Assembly (NCBI RefSeq): GCF_002735925.1
Contig: NZ_PEDL01000008.1
Location: 62,001-126,000, forward strand
Length of the DNA stretch: 64,000 bases
Origin: Sporanaerobium hydrogeniformans
GTDB lineage: Bacteria > Bacillota > Clostridia > Lachnospirales > Cellulosilyticaceae
Reading direction: 5' to 3'
Under the pieces are notes generated by a model that saw only the letters and a program-made list of their open reading frames with translations, was not told the origin of the DNA and did not search any database. Shown here in pieces: positions 25,506 through 34,422 of the stretch (within the stretch, counting starts at the first letter, position 1; each line of letters opens with the position of its first letter). Position numbers and translations under genes: made by a program.

Positions 25506-26372
25506 ATGCATTATTCTGATTATAAAACCATACTATCCTCACAGAATGGCATTAACCTATATCGTGGTTGCACTCATGGTTGTATTTATTGTGATAGTCG
25601 AAGTAAATGTTATCAAATGAAGCACGACTTTGAAGATATAGAAGTAAAACGCAATGCCCCCTTTATTTTAGAGAGACAACTACGAGGAAAACGAAAGCCC
25701 TGTATGATTGGAACTGGGGCAATGTGTGACCCATATATTCATTTAGAGGAAGAACTGCAGCTTACTAGACAATGTATTTCTATTATTGAAAGATATGGCT
25801 TTGGATTATCCATTCTGACTAAGTCTTCTCGTATAATACGTGATTTAGATTTATTAAAGGCCATCAATAAAAAAACAAAGTGTGTTGTTCAAATGACACT
25901 AACAACTTATGATGAAAATTTATGTCGTAAAATTGAACCTAATGTATCTACTACTTTTGAACGTGTTCAGGTTCTTAACACTATGAAACAAGAGGAAATA
26001 CCAACAATAGTTTGGCTAGGGCCTATCCTACCTTTTATAAATGATATGGAAGAAAATCTAATAGGATTATTGAATTATTGTGCTGAAGTCAATGTACGTG
26101 GGATATTATGCTTTGGCTTTGGTGTCACTATGAGAGAAGGGAATAGAGAATACTTTTATGCGCAGATTGATCAGCTTTTTCCCGGTTTAAAAAAAGAATA
26201 TATTCAAACCTTTAAAGATGCCTATGTTTGTAATAGCCCTAATCATAATCACTTAATGTCTATTTTTAAAAATTTTTGTGAAAGGCACCAGATACTTTGG
26301 AAACCTAATGATATTTTCTCCTATTTGAAACAATTTGAAGAAAAAGAACAACAACTATCCTTTTTTTATTGA
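25506..26372 (+). CDS. SPL-family radical SAM protein
   Basis: A radical-SAM enzyme of 288 aa related to spore photoproduct lyase in name only. The [4Fe-4S]-SAM motif is YRGCTHGCIYCDSR (C23, C27 and C30 by my count), followed by GTGAMCDPYIHLE and SILTKSSRIIRDLDLL, both typical of this family. The substrate is unknown. The start is ATG 25506, with GGAGG nine bases ahead; the ATG four bases earlier is out of frame. The gene is isolated, and the next unit (hcp) begins 230 bp on with its own regulated promoter. Confidence 0.8.
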   Translation: MHYSDYKTILSSQNGINLYRGCTHGCIYCDSRSKCYQMKHDFEDIEVKRNAPFILERQLRGKRKPCMIGTGAMCDPYIHLEEELQLTRQCISIIERYGFGLSILTKSSRIIRDLDLLKAINKKTKCVVQMTLTTYDENLCRKIEPNVSTTFERVQVLNTMKQEEIPTIVWLGPILPFINDMEENLIGLLNYCAEVNVRGILCFGFGVTMREGNREYFYAQIDQLFPGLKKEYIQTFKDAYVCNSPNHNHLMSIFKNFCERHQILWKPNDIFSYLKQFEEKEQQLSFFY

Positions 26373-26455
26373 AGACGATCAATAAAGTGTCATATGAAAA
26401 GAATAGATGATTTATTTGCAAACTAATAAATTATTATTATAAAAATAATAAAAAT

Positions 26456-26497
26456 ATTGCAAATGCAACCGAAAATTCACTTTAAATAAGCTATACT
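26456..26497 (+). promoter_or_regulatory. hcp promoter with Crp/Fnr-type operator
   Basis: The palindrome TTGCAAATGCAA (26457-26468) is followed by exactly 23 nt and then the -10 TATACT (26492-26497). No good -35 box is present. If transcription begins near 26504 the palindrome centre falls close to -41.5, the class-II activator position. The same sequence with the same spacing faces the ferredoxin gene. Confidence 0.75.
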
Positions 26498-26546
26498 AAA
26501 ACTATCAACTTAAGAAAGGAAATAGGCTGTAAAAATTCCAATGAAC

Positions 26547-26578
26547 AGGTGTTAGAACCTATTATTGTTAAAACACCT
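26547..26578 (+). promoter_or_regulatory. Stem-loop in hcp leader
   Basis: AGGTGTT and AACACCT form a 7-bp stem around an 18-nt loop, about 25 nt ahead of the hcp ribosome site. There is no T-run. The role is unknown. Confidence 0.35.
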
Positions 26579-26605
26579 ACATCCTAAAATTAAAGGAGGT
26601 TTATA

Positions 26606-28234
26606 ATGAGTATGTTTTGTTATCAATGCCAAGAAGCAGCAAAGGGAACAGGTTGTCAAATTAAAGGGGTTTGTGGTAAAGATGAGGAAGTTGCTAGATT
26701 ACAGGATCTTTTGATTTATACTTTAAAAGGACTTGCAGAAATTGTAGTTAAGGGAAATTTAGAGATAGAAAACCTTAATGAAATCAATCATGAAGTTATA
26801 AAGAGTCTATTTATTACTATTACTAATGCCAATTTTGACAAAACAGCTATTGAAAAACAGATTGAAAAAATGCTTGGTTTTAGAAATGAACTAAAAAAGA
26901 GAATAGCTGAAATACCATTAGGAGATGCTACATACTTTGAAGTGACTGGTACTACCTCTATGCTTGAGAAGGCCTCAAAAGCAGGTGTACTTGCTACTGA
27001 AAATGAAGATATCCGTTCCTTAAGAGAGCTAGTTATTTATGGTATAAAAGGTATGGCTGCCTATGCTCATCATGCCCTTAATCTTGGAAAAGAAAATAGG
27101 GACATCTATACTTTCATCTACGAAGCACTCGCAGCAACGTTAGATGATGCATTATCAGTAGATGAACTGATTACACTTACCTTAAAAACGGGTGAATTTG
27201 GGGTTAAGACCATGGCACTTCTTGATGAGGCAAATACATCCAAATATGGTAATCCTGAAATAACACATGTAAATATCGGTGTTGGTAAAAATCCAGGTAT
27301 ATTAATTTCAGGTCATGACCTTACAGACCTTGAACAATTGCTTGAACAAACTAAAGGAACGGATGTGGATATATATACTCATAGTGAAATGCTCCCTGCT
27401 CATTACTATCCCTTCTTTAAAAAATATGAAAACTTTATAGGTAACTATGGTCATTCATGGTGGAAGCAGCTTGAAGAGTTTGAAACATTTAATGGTCCTA
27501 TCTTGTTTACAACTAACTGTATTGTTCCACCAAAAAACGAAAAAGTTAGAGACAGAATATTTACCTCAGGAGCATCTGGTTATCCTGGATGTATCCATAT
27601 CGAAGCAAATCAAGATGGCAAAAAGGATTTTTCACCGCTCATTGAGATGGCAAAAAAATGTAAGGCTCCAATAGAAATAGAAACTGGTAGCATCGTTGGA
27701 GGCTTTGCACATGCACAAGTACTTGCCTTAGCAGATAAGGTAATAGATGCTGTAAAATCAGGGGCTATAAAAAAATTTATTGTTATGGCAGGGTGTGATG
27801 GTCGAATGAAAGCAAGAGAATATTATACAGAGTTTGCTCAGAAGCTTCCTACAGATACCATTATTCTTACTGCAGGTTGCGCTAAATATAGATATAACAA
27901 ACTCGCTTTAGGGGATATAGATGGCATACCAAGAATACTTGATGCAGGACAATGTAATGATTCGTATTCCCTTGCCGTAATAGCCCTTAAACTAAAAGAA
28001 GTGTTTGGTTTAGAGGATGTAAATCAACTTCCAATTGTCTATAATATAGCCTGGTATGAACAAAAAGCTGTTATAGTACTTTTGGCTCTCCTTTATTTAG
28101 GAGTTAAAAATATTCATTTAGGACCCACACTGCCTGCTTTCTTGTCACCAAACGTTGCAAAAGTTCTTGTTGAAACTTTTGGAATAGCAGGTATAGATAC
28201 TGCTGAAGAAGATATACAATTTTTTATGGCATAA
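26606..28234 (+). CDS. hcp: Hybrid cluster protein (hydroxylamine/NO reductase)
   Basis: A cytoplasmic iron-sulfur enzyme that reduces hydroxylamine in vitro and nitric oxide under nitrosative stress. The 542-aa length is usual for the class with a C-x2-C-x8-C-x5-C N-terminus, seen here as C5, C8, C17 and C23. The hybrid-cluster ligands appear in [38 protein letters not shown] and [18 protein letters not shown] precedes the ATG. Electrons would come from the ferredoxin-type protein encoded convergently just downstream, and both genes carry the operator recognised by the adjacent Crp/Fnr regulator (inference). Confidence 0.95.
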   Translation: MSMFCYQCQEAAKGTGCQIKGVCGKDEEVARLQDLLIYTLKGLAEIVVKGNLEIENLNEINHEVIKSLFITITNANFDKTAIEKQIEKMLGFRNELKKRIAEIPLGDATYFEVTGTTSMLEKASKAGVLATENEDIRSLRELVIYGIKGMAAYAHHALNLGKENRDIYTFIYEALAATLDDALSVDELITLTLKTGEFGVKTMALLDEANTSKYGNPEITHVNIGVGKNPGILISGHDLTDLEQLLEQTKGTDVDIYTHSEMLPAHYYPFFKKYENFIGNYGHSWWKQLEEFETFNGPILFTTNCIVPPKNEKVRDRIFTSGASGYPGCIHIEANQDGKKDFSPLIEMAKKCKAPIEIETGSIVGGFAHAQVLALADKVIDAVKSGAIKKFIVMAGCDGRMKAREYYTEFAQKLPTDTIILTAGCAKYRYNKLALGDIDGIPRILDAGQCNDSYSLAVIALKLKEVFGLEDVNQLPIVYNIAWYEQKAVIVLLALLYLGVKNIHLGPTLPAFLSPNVAKVLVETFGIAGIDTAEEDIQFFMA

Positions 28235-28246
28235 AACATATAAAAT

Positions 28247-28292
28247 AAATAGCAACTCCTGATAATTGGTTAATTGTCAGGAGTTGCTATTT
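28247..28292. terminator. Bidirectional terminator between hcp and ferredoxin gene
   Basis: The 16-bp perfect arms AAATAGCAACTCCTGA (28247) and its complement (28277-28292) enclose a 14-nt loop. The A/T-rich flanks serve both converging genes. Confidence 0.85.
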
Positions 28293-28306
28293 CATAAAGG
28301 ATAAAT

Positions 28307-29005
28307 CTATAATTCAAGAATCCTACCATCTGTTGAAAGAGTTACAACTTGCCAAGGAATGAGTTTATCACACTCTTTTAAAGCAGTTTTAAAAGCCTTT
28401 TCAATTCCTCCACAGCATGGAACTTCCATTCTTACTACTGTTACTGATTTAATCGTATTCATTTTAAGAATAGCAGTAAGTTTTTCACTGTAGTCACCTT
28501 CATCAAGCTTGGGACATCCGATAAGGGTAATTTTGTTTTTCATAAACTGACTGTGAAAATCACCATAGGCATATGCTGTACAATCAGCTGCAATCACTAA
28601 GTGAGCATCATTAAGATAAGATGCATTAGATGGAACAAGTTTAATTTGTACTGGCCACTGATTCAAGTGGGTTTGCACAGTTAAAGGCTTTTCTGCTACA
28701 CTGCTATTACGCTTCAAAGTTTTAGACTGTGTACCAGGACAACCGCATGCTAAGTTTTTCGGGTGTTTGTTTTCCATATTTATTTTGACAGCCTCTTCAT
28801 CAAATGCTGCCGCTTCTCTTTCTTCAAAACTAATGGCATTAGTTGGGCAAACCGGCAAACAGTTCCCTAGTCCATCACAATAATCATCTCTAAGAAGTTT
28901 TGCTTTTCCATTTACCATGCCAATAGCTCCCTCATGACAAGCCGTTACACATAATCCACATCCATTACATTTATCTTCATCTATTTTTACAATTTGTCGA
29001 ACCAT
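28307..29005 (-). CDS. 4Fe-4S dicluster ferredoxin-like protein, Hcp-associated
   Basis: A predicted electron carrier or reductase partner of Hcp, 232 aa. The N-terminal ferredoxin domain has CNGCGLCVTACHEGA and CDGLGNCLPVCPTNA (two 4Fe-4S motifs). The C-terminal 170 residues include LACGCPGTQ, a VIAADCTAYAYGDFH segment, LIGCPKLDEGDYSEKL and VEVPCCGGI-like cysteines (here RMEVPCCGGIEKA). This pattern is common beside hcp in clostridia. The start is at 29005, where GGGAGG lies 8 nt ahead. The frame extends to 29113 across the operator, which would be inconsistent with a promoter there. Confidence 0.85.
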   Translation of the reverse strand: MVRQIVKIDEDKCNGCGLCVTACHEGAIGMVNGKAKLLRDDYCDGLGNCLPVCPTNAISFEEREAAAFDEEAVKINMENKHPKNLACGCPGTQSKTLKRNSSVAEKPLTVQTHLNQWPVQIKLVPSNASYLNDAHLVIAADCTAYAYGDFHSQFMKNKITLIGCPKLDEGDYSEKLTAILKMNTIKSVTVVRMEVPCCGGIEKAFKTALKECDKLIPWQVVTLSTDGRILEL

Positions 29006-29023
29006 TTTTAATACCTCCCTTGT

Positions 29024-29078
29024 TTTTAATACTTTTATTATAATATAATAATTATAAAGTTTATGTTGCATTTGCAAC
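29024..29078 (-). promoter_or_regulatory. Ferredoxin-gene promoter with Crp/Fnr-type operator
   Basis: On the - strand GTTGCAAATGCAAC (29078-29065) is followed by 23 nt and then TATAAT. The geometry is identical to the hcp promoter. On the + strand the same palindrome sits 15 bp ahead of the regulator's own ATG, a place suited to autorepression. Confidence 0.75.
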
Positions 29079-29092
29079 ACGAGAGGTGATTT

Positions 29093-29752
29093 ATGAAAAG
29101 ATATATTCAACAATTACAAAAAAATGATTTATTTAAAAATTTTAACTTAAATAATATAGAGATTATACTTAATTGCTTATCTGCAAAAATTGTGACATAT
29201 AATAAAAGAGAGAGGATATTCCTTCAAGGTGATCCTATTAATTTTGTTGGTATTATTTTATCAGGAAGTATTCGAATTATAAAAGAAGATATTGAAGGTA
29301 ACTGCAACATTCTTGCACATTTAGGTGTAAATGATATTTTTGCAGAGGCTTTTGCTTGTGCTGGTATTGATGAATGTCCTGTAACAATACAAGCTTTAGA
29401 AAATTGTGAAATACTTTTTATTGATTGTAAACGCATTATTAGGACATGCCATCAGGCTTGTACTTTTCATTCTAGCTTAATCCAAAATATCCTTTCTCTT
29501 ATTTCTAAGAAAAATATTTTATTAAATGAAAAAATAGAAATATTATCCAAACGTACTATAAGAGAAAAATTAATGGCTTATTTAAATATGCAAATTCAAA
29601 GTACACACTCAAAAAAATTTTCAATTCCTTATGATAGAGAAGGTCTTGCCAACTATCTTTGTATAGATAGGAGTGCTTTGTCACGTGAACTATGTAATAT
29701 GCGTAATGAAGGTGTGATTGCATTTAAAAAAAATGAATTTGAAATTCTATAA
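29093..29752 (+). CDS. Crp/Fnr family regulator, HcpR-like
   Basis: The 219-aa transcription factor has a cyclic-nucleotide-binding-like sensor at residues about 20-120 (IFLQGDPINFVGIILSGSIRI, then IFAEAFACAG). A dimer helix follows, then a C-terminal winged helix-turn-helix with YDREGLANYLCIDRSALSRELCNM at about 180-203. The recognition helix RSALSREL is typical. Several Cys (C77, C101 and C107 by approximate count) could hold a redox sensor. By position and operator content it probably senses NO or nitrosative stress and activates hcp, as HcpR regulators do. The divergent arrangement with the ferredoxin gene supports this. Confidence 0.85.
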   Translation: MKRYIQQLQKNDLFKNFNLNNIEIILNCLSAKIVTYNKRERIFLQGDPINFVGIILSGSIRIIKEDIEGNCNILAHLGVNDIFAEAFACAGIDECPVTIQALENCEILFIDCKRIIRTCHQACTFHSSLIQNILSLISKKNILLNEKIEILSKRTIREKLMAYLNMQIQSTHSKKFSIPYDREGLANYLCIDRSALSRELCNMRNEGVIAFKKNEFEIL

Positions 29753-29916
29753 TTTTATAGTTATTGCCTCTCAAGGCGAGCTATAACATGCATATTAATA
29801 GTATGCAACAGACAAAATAAGAAAAAGTTGATTGAAAACTTTAGAGTAACAGTGTAAGATTTAAATAAGAATCTATATACTTTATTCCTATAGATCAACG
29901 TACATAATTATACAAA

Positions 29917-29945
29917 TTGACAATATATATACAATTGTATATAAT
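29917..29945 (+). promoter_or_regulatory. Consensus promoter with an 18-bp palindrome in the spacer
   Basis: TTGACA (29917-29922), a 17-nt spacer and TATAAT (29940-29945) are perfect consensus. The spacer and the start of the -10 hold the perfect palindrome TATATACAATTGTATATA (29926-29943), ideally placed for a repressor to block RNA polymerase. This drives the ABC operon at 30041. Confidence 0.8.
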
Positions 29946-29973
29946 ATTAATTGTGATATTATGGTAAAAGATG

Positions 29974-30011
29974 GTTAAACCTTTCCATTAGAACATAGGT
30001 TTAGCTTTTTT
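29974..30011 (+). terminator. Leader attenuator before ABC operon
   Basis: GTTAAACCT and AGGTTTAGC form a 9-bp stem (one G-U) followed by TTTTTT, about 22 nt after the predicted transcription start and 30 bp ahead of the first gene. No competing helix was found. Confidence 0.65.
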
Positions 30012-30040
30012 AATTAATAAATTTTATATGGAGGGAAATA

Positions 30041-30850
30041 ATGATGAAAAAATTTTTAGCTTTAACCTTATGCACAGCCTTAATGACAGGTGTTGTATTA
30101 ACAGGATGTGGTTCTGCAAACAAGAAAGAGGCAGCTGACAACTCACCTAATGCTTCTAGTGGCACAACAAACGCCAAAACATGGATTATCGCTACAGATA
30201 CTGTATTTAAACCCTTTGAATACACCAATGAAAAAAATGAATTTGTAGGTATTGATGTGGATTTAGTTGCTGCTATTGCAGAAGATCAAGGATTTAAGTA
30301 TGACTTAAAAAGCCTTGGTTGGGATGCAGCAGTTGCAGCCGTTCAAGTTGGTCAAGCAGATGGTCTTATTGCAGGAGCAACCATCAAACAAGAGCGTATT
30401 GATTCTGGCTGGATCTTCTCAGAAGGTTATTACAATGCAACTCAAACCTTTGTAGTAGCAGAGGGAAGTGACATTAAGAGCTTTGAAGATCTTAAAGGTA
30501 AAAATGTTGCAGTTAAAAATGGTACAGCAGGTGCTGACTTTGCGAATAGCTTAAAAGATCAATATGGATTTACAGTAACTGTTTTTGAGGACTCACCCAC
30601 TATGTATCAAGATGTATTACTTGGAAACAGCGTAGCATGTGTGGAAGATACACCTATTATGGCAGCTTCTATTAAAGAAGGTGGTCTTAAACTTACAATC
30701 CCTGAGGGAATGGAAAGTGAAGGGGCTCCTTATGGTTTCGCTATTATGAACAAAGATAACCAAGAATTACTGGATATGTTCAATGCTGGACTTGCAAACA
30801 TTAAAGCAAACGGAAAATATGATGAAATTCTTAATAAATATTTAAAATAA
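30041..30850 (+). CDS. Polar amino-acid ABC transporter, substrate-binding lipoprotein
   Basis: The extracellular solute-binding protein (269 aa, family 3) is lipid-anchored. Its signal peptide ends in the lipobox LTGC (Cys about 24), then a Ser/Ala-rich linker. The mature part has FKPFEYTNEKNEFVGIDVDLVAAIA (the ligand-cleft start) and the LIAGATIKQERIDSGWIFSEGYY block. The substrate is probably a polar amino acid or cystine; it cannot be fixed by eye. Two adjacent ATGs (30041 and 30044) both suit the GGAGGG site. It is first in an operon with permease and ATPase. Confidence 0.9.
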   Translation: MMKKFLALTLCTALMTGVVLTGCGSANKKEAADNSPNASSGTTNAKTWIIATDTVFKPFEYTNEKNEFVGIDVDLVAAIAEDQGFKYDLKSLGWDAAVAAVQVGQADGLIAGATIKQERIDSGWIFSEGYYNATQTFVVAEGSDIKSFEDLKGKNVAVKNGTAGADFANSLKDQYGFTVTVFEDSPTMYQDVLLGNSVACVEDTPIMAASIKEGGLKLTIPEGMESEGAPYGFAIMNKDNQELLDMFNAGLANIKANGKYDEILNKYLK

Positions 30851-30869
30851 TAGTATATTAAAGCTGATT

Positions 30870-30907
30870 AAGGACGTGAGAAACTATTATAGGTCTCTCA
30901 CGTTCTT
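30870..30907 (+). promoter_or_regulatory. Intercistronic stem-loop after binding-protein gene
   Basis: AAGGACGTGAGA pairs with TCTCACGTTCTT (12 bp, one mismatch tolerated). It has no strong T-run. Such hairpins usually stabilise the upstream mRNA or cause partial termination, giving more binding protein than permease. Confidence 0.6.
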
Positions 30908-30946
30908 GCTGTCATCTTTAGATGCTAAGAATAAGGAGGTTTATTT

Positions 30947-31615
30947 ATGGTTGCAATACTTCAAACGTATGGTCCCATGCTCCTTCAGGGATTGGGCAAG
31001 ACTTTACTACTTACATTGTTATCATTGGTTTTTGCCATGATAATTGGTATGATTTTCTCATTGATGAACGTTGGCAAAAATCGATTTTTTAACTTTATAG
31101 GTACGGCATATGTGGATGCAGTTCGTGGTGTGCCACTGATTGTTTTAGCTTTTTATATCTATTTTGGCTTACCGTCTGGCATTAAGATGCTAGGAATACA
31201 GGATTTTAGGCTATCCGCACTTCAGGCTGGTACCATTGCACTTTCCATGAACTGTGGTGCTTATATGGCTGAGATTATACGAGCAGGTATTGAGAGTGTT
31301 GACAAAGGACAGATGGAAGCTAGTAGAAGCCTCGGTTTAAATTATAGTAAAAGCATGCGGCTAGTTGTGTTGCCACAGGCTATCCGTACAATGATTCCTT
31401 CTATTATCAATCAGTTTATCATTACCTTAAAAGATACCTCCATTCTTTCTGTTATTGGGTTCCCTGAGCTTACTAATCTGGGTAAAACCATTAGCGGTAA
31501 TACATTCAAGAGTTTGGAAACCTGGACAATCATAGGCCTTATGTATATGGTTGTCATCATTACCCTTAGTAAGGTTGCTAAGCGAATTGAAAGGAGGATT
31601 AGCCGTGACAGATAG
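30947..31615 (+). CDS. Polar amino-acid ABC transporter permease (HisM type)
   Basis: The inner-membrane subunit, 222 aa with about five hydrophobic segments. The N-terminal [20 protein letters not shown] and the [20 protein letters not shown] block are typical. The ATPase-docking EAA loop reads [20 protein letters not shown] (near residue 125). AAGGAGG precedes the ATG. Its last 11 bp overlap the ATPase gene start. Confidence 0.92.
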   Translation: MVAILQTYGPMLLQGLGKTLLLTLLSLVFAMIIGMIFSLMNVGKNRFFNFIGTAYVDAVRGVPLIVLAFYIYFGLPSGIKMLGIQDFRLSALQAGTIALSMNCGAYMAEIIRAGIESVDKGQMEASRSLGLNYSKSMRLVVLPQAIRTMIPSIINQFIITLKDTSILSVIGFPELTNLGKTISGNTFKSLETWTIIGLMYMVVIITLSKVAKRIERRISRDR

Positions 31616-32345
31616 AAAAATTAAAATCCATGTTGAAAACTTAAAGAAAAGCTTTGGTAAATTAGAAGTTTTAAAAGATATGAGTATTGATATTTTTGAA
31701 GGAGAAGTTGTCGTTTTACTAGGACCTTCAGGAAGTGGTAAATCTACTTTCCTTCGTTGTCTTAATCAGCTTGAGGTAGCCACATGTGGCAATATCCTCA
31801 TTGATGGCAAGAACATTACAGATAAACATACAGATATCAATAAAGTACGTGAAAATATCGGTATGGTGTTTCAACACTTCAATCTTTTCCCACACAAGAC
31901 TGTTTTAGAGAATATCATGCTTGCTCCAGTAGAATTAAAGATTATGACTAAGGCTGCTGCTAAAGAAAAGGGTATGCAACTCTTAAAACGCGTTGGACTA
32001 GATACCAAAGCAGATACTTATCCTTCTCAGCTTTCTGGGGGTCAAAAGCAGCGTGTAGCTATTGCAAGAGCATTGGCTATGAATCCTGCTATTATGCTTT
32101 TTGATGAACCTACATCCGCACTAGACCCTGAAATGGTTGGAGAAGTTCTAGCAGTTATGCAGAAGCTTGCAGCTGAGGGCATGACTATGGTTATCGTAAC
32201 CCATGAAATAGGTTTTGCAAAAGAAGTGGCAGATAGAGTTGTATTTATGGATGATGGTTACATTGTAGAACAAGGTACACCACAAGAAGTTATTATGAAT
32301 CCAAAAGAACCCAGAACCATTGATTTTTTAAATAAAGTTTTATAG
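31605..32345 (+). CDS. Polar amino-acid ABC transporter ATPase
   Basis: The 246-aa cytoplasmic ATP-hydrolysing subunit. It has Walker [15 protein letters not shown]-loop [13 protein letters not shown], signature [15 protein letters not shown], Walker [13 protein letters not shown] and the switch His in IVTHEIGFA. The start is GTG 31605 with AAGGAGG seven bases ahead; the longer frame to 31551 lies inside the permease gene. The overlap implies translational coupling. Confidence 0.93.
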   Translation: MTDRKIKIHVENLKKSFGKLEVLKDMSIDIFEGEVVVLLGPSGSGKSTFLRCLNQLEVATCGNILIDGKNITDKHTDINKVRENIGMVFQHFNLFPHKTVLENIMLAPVELKIMTKAAAKEKGMQLLKRVGLDTKADTYPSQLSGGQKQRVAIARALAMNPAIMLFDEPTSALDPEMVGEVLAVMQKLAAEGMTMVIVTHEIGFAKEVADRVVFMDDGYIVEQGTPQEVIMNPKEPRTIDFLNKVL

Positions 32346-32366
32346 TCTGTTTTGGAGGATGAGCCT

Positions 32367-32969
32367 ATGAAAAAGATTATTACAATTAGCCGTGAGTTTG
32401 GAGCTGGTGGAGGAGAAATTGGAAGAAGAGTAGCTCAAGCTCTTAATTATGACTATTATGATAAAGAACTGATTTTGAAAGCTGCAAAAGAATCTAACAT
32501 TGACTTAGAAAGCCTATCAAAATGGGATGAAAAGGTTCCAATGAATTTTGGATTTGCCCAAAGCCTTTTTGACTTTTATAATAAACCCTTAAACGAAAAA
32601 CTTTTTAAAGCGCAGTATCAGGTTATTAAAGCCGTAGGTGAAAAGGGAAATTGTGTAATTGTTGGACGAAATGCAAATACTATCTTAAAAGAGTATGATC
32701 GTGCCCTCCATGTCTTTGTACATGCAGAGTCTTATTGGCGACTAAAGCGTATGGCAGCTAAAATGCCTGAGGCAACTGAAGCTAAAATCAGTGAGCAAAT
32801 TCGTGCGATAGATAAAATGAGAAGAAAATATTGTACTTATTATACCAATACCGAATTTGGCGTTGCTGATTACTATGACATTAGTTTTAATACTTCTAAA
32901 TTGGGTATTGATGCTTGTGTAAAAATCATCTGTGATTTGGCAAAAAGTGATGACTTAGATCTCGAATGA
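32367..32969 (+). CDS. Cytidylate kinase-like family protein
   Basis: The 200-aa P-loop-type protein of the cytidylate-kinase-like family opens with KKIITISREFGAGGGEIGRR, in place of a classic Walker A. Then come LNYDYYDKELI, the GNCVIVGRNANTIL strand-turn and a basic RLKRMAAKMPEAT lid. The true substrate in this family is unknown. GGAGG lies 8 nt before ATG 32367. It follows the ABC ATPase by only 21 bp and may share its transcript. Confidence 0.75.
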   Translation: MKKIITISREFGAGGGEIGRRVAQALNYDYYDKELILKAAKESNIDLESLSKWDEKVPMNFGFAQSLFDFYNKPLNEKLFKAQYQVIKAVGEKGNCVIVGRNANTILKEYDRALHVFVHAESYWRLKRMAAKMPEATEAKISEQIRAIDKMRRKYCTYYTNTEFGVADYYDISFNTSKLGIDACVKIICDLAKSDDLDLE

Positions 32970-33059
32970 AATAAGTGACATTATCATTTTTTAAAGATGT
33001 GGTATACTAATATCAATAAGTTTAAATCATTCTATTTAAAGCTAGAAGGAGAGGACAAA

Positions 33060-33380
33060 ATGGCAGGAAATAAAATTGTTTGTCACTGTAAACAAGTGGA
33101 TTATATTACAATTCGTAAAGCAATGATTGACGGTGCACGTACAATCGAAGAAATCAAGGAAAAAACGGGTGCAGGCACAGGGTGTGGGGGATGTATCCCT
33201 GCAATTGAAGAAATTTTAGCCTCTGTTTGTGGCTGTAAAGGGACTTCTCTTCAAAGTGTTATTGATGCCGTTAAAAAGGGTGCTGATACCGTAGAAAAGG
33301 TAGGGCAGATAACCGGGGCTGGTACTGAATGCGGTAGATGTAAGGCTCTTATTCAAAATGTTATTGATCTTGGAAAATAA
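33060..33380 (+). CDS. Tandem BFD-like [2Fe-2S] protein
   Basis: This 106-aa protein carries two consecutive bacterioferritin-associated-ferredoxin-like domains. Domain 1 has VCHCKQV and GAGTGCGGC; domain 2 has VCGCKGT and GAGTECGRC. Each has C-x-C and C-x2-C, so both can bind a [2Fe-2S] cluster. A stand-alone tandem is less usual than the single BFD domain seen in nitrite reductase or NifU. ATG 33060 is chosen, with GGAGAGG just upstream; the longer frame from 32997 has none. The role is probably electron or cluster transfer. Confidence 0.85.
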   Translation: MAGNKIVCHCKQVDYITIRKAMIDGARTIEEIKEKTGAGTGCGGCIPAIEEILASVCGCKGTSLQSVIDAVKKGADTVEKVGQITGAGTECGRCKALIQNVIDLGK

Positions 33381-33400
33381 AAAAGTATCATTCCAAATAC

Positions 33401-33445
33401 AGACCTATGAAGCTGGTTTAGAATTTCTAGCTTCATAGGTCTTTT
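33401..33445 (+). terminator. Rho-independent terminator after BFD gene
   Basis: The 14-bp perfect arms AGACCTATGAAGCT (33401) and complement (33429-33442) are followed by TTTATT. Confidence 0.85.
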
Positions 33446-33555
33446 ATTATTAGTGGTTTATACTAGTAATCCATTGTCCTCCTTAAATAGTTTATTGAAA
33501 CTTATTGGGATTAAGTATACAATGGGTAAGAAAATAATAGACATAGGAGATAAAT

Positions 33556-34323
33556 ATGCACCCTTTACTTACTCAACTATTTATTATCTGCCCTTTAGTT
33601 TTTATGGCTGGTTTTATAGATGCCATAGCAGGAGGAGGCGGTATTATTTCTATTCCAGCTTATCTTTTTGCAGGACTCCCTATCCATAATGCATTAGGAA
33701 CTAATAAAATGGCTATGTGTTTTGGAACCAGTGTAGCAACAGCCAATTATATCCGTTCAGGAAAAATCTATTTTAAAATTGCTCTTGTAGCTGCTCTAGG
33801 CTCTTTTCTAGGAGCAGCTATAGGTTCTAGTCTTGCGCTTTTTATCAGTGAAATTATCTTAAAAATTACCATTATGACACTATTGCCCCTTGTAGCCGTT
33901 TTTTTAGCTACTCAAAAGGGTTTTGGCCGACATTCTCATACTAAAATTCTCACACCTGTAATGCAGTTTCTTTTATCTTTTTTCATTGGCTTCTTTATTG
34001 GTATATATGATGGACTTATTGGACCAGGAACAGGAACTTTTTTTATTCTAGCTTTTACAGGCTTCTTAGGTTTTGACCTTATTACTTCTTCAGGCTGCGC
34101 TAAAATCTCAAATTTAGCTTCCAATTTAGCTTCTATGCTTATTTATACTTTTAGTGGAAAAGTTCTTTTTGCTATTGCACTTCCTTCAGCTGCTTGCGCA
34201 ATGCTAGGTGGGCATCTTGGTGCCCAACTAGCCATTAAAGGTGGAACAAAATGGATTCGCCTTTTTATTTTTTTAGTTCTTATCTTATTGTTTATTAAAA
34301 CAGCCTATGAATTTTTTATTTAA
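33556..34323 (+). CDS. TauE/SafE family sulfite/organosulfonate exporter
   Basis: A membrane transporter of 255 aa with about eight hydrophobic segments. The N-terminal GFIDAIAGGGGIISIPAYLFAGLP and ALGTNKMAMCFGTSVA are the family repeat, mirrored in the second half by GFFIGIYDGLIGPGTGTFFIL and SGCAKISNLASNLASM. The substrate (sulfite, sulfonates or others) is unknown. AGGAGA lies ahead of the ATG. It is followed by the hydrogenase-maturation leader with no terminator that I could see. Confidence 0.85.
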   Translation: MHPLLTQLFIICPLVFMAGFIDAIAGGGGIISIPAYLFAGLPIHNALGTNKMAMCFGTSVATANYIRSGKIYFKIALVAALGSFLGAAIGSSLALFISEIILKITIMTLLPLVAVFLATQKGFGRHSHTKILTPVMQFLLSFFIGFFIGIYDGLIGPGTGTFFILAFTGFLGFDLITSSGCAKISNLASNLASMLIYTFSGKVLFAIALPSAACAMLGGHLGAQLAIKGGTKWIRLFIFLVLILLFIKTAYEFFI

Positions 34324-34387
34324 ATTCTACAACACTATGGATTTATTCATATTTTATTTCAAAAAATACATATTATTATATGTTTTA

Positions 34388-34416
34388 TTGACTTTTATAA
34401 GCTAGCATGGTACGTT
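34388..34416 (+). promoter_or_regulatory. Possible promoter of hydrogenase-maturation operon
   Basis: TTGACT (34388-34393) is a good -35. At a 17-nt spacing the -10 candidate is TACGTT, which is poor. The leader would begin near 34423. The call rests mainly on the leader structure downstream. Confidence 0.4.
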
Positions 34417-34422
34417 TAAATA

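Larger units (their letters stand above)
29753..30040. other. Intergenic region with promoter, operator and attenuator
   Basis: It contains a stretch at 29828-29865 distantly like the duplicated promoters at 6105 and 17023, then the ABC-operon promoter and leader hairpin listed separately. Confidence 0.4.

Noticed and set aside
29006-29113. N-terminal extension of the ferredoxin-like protein
   Set aside because: It would cross the operator and promoter, and a strong ribosome site marks the start at 29005.
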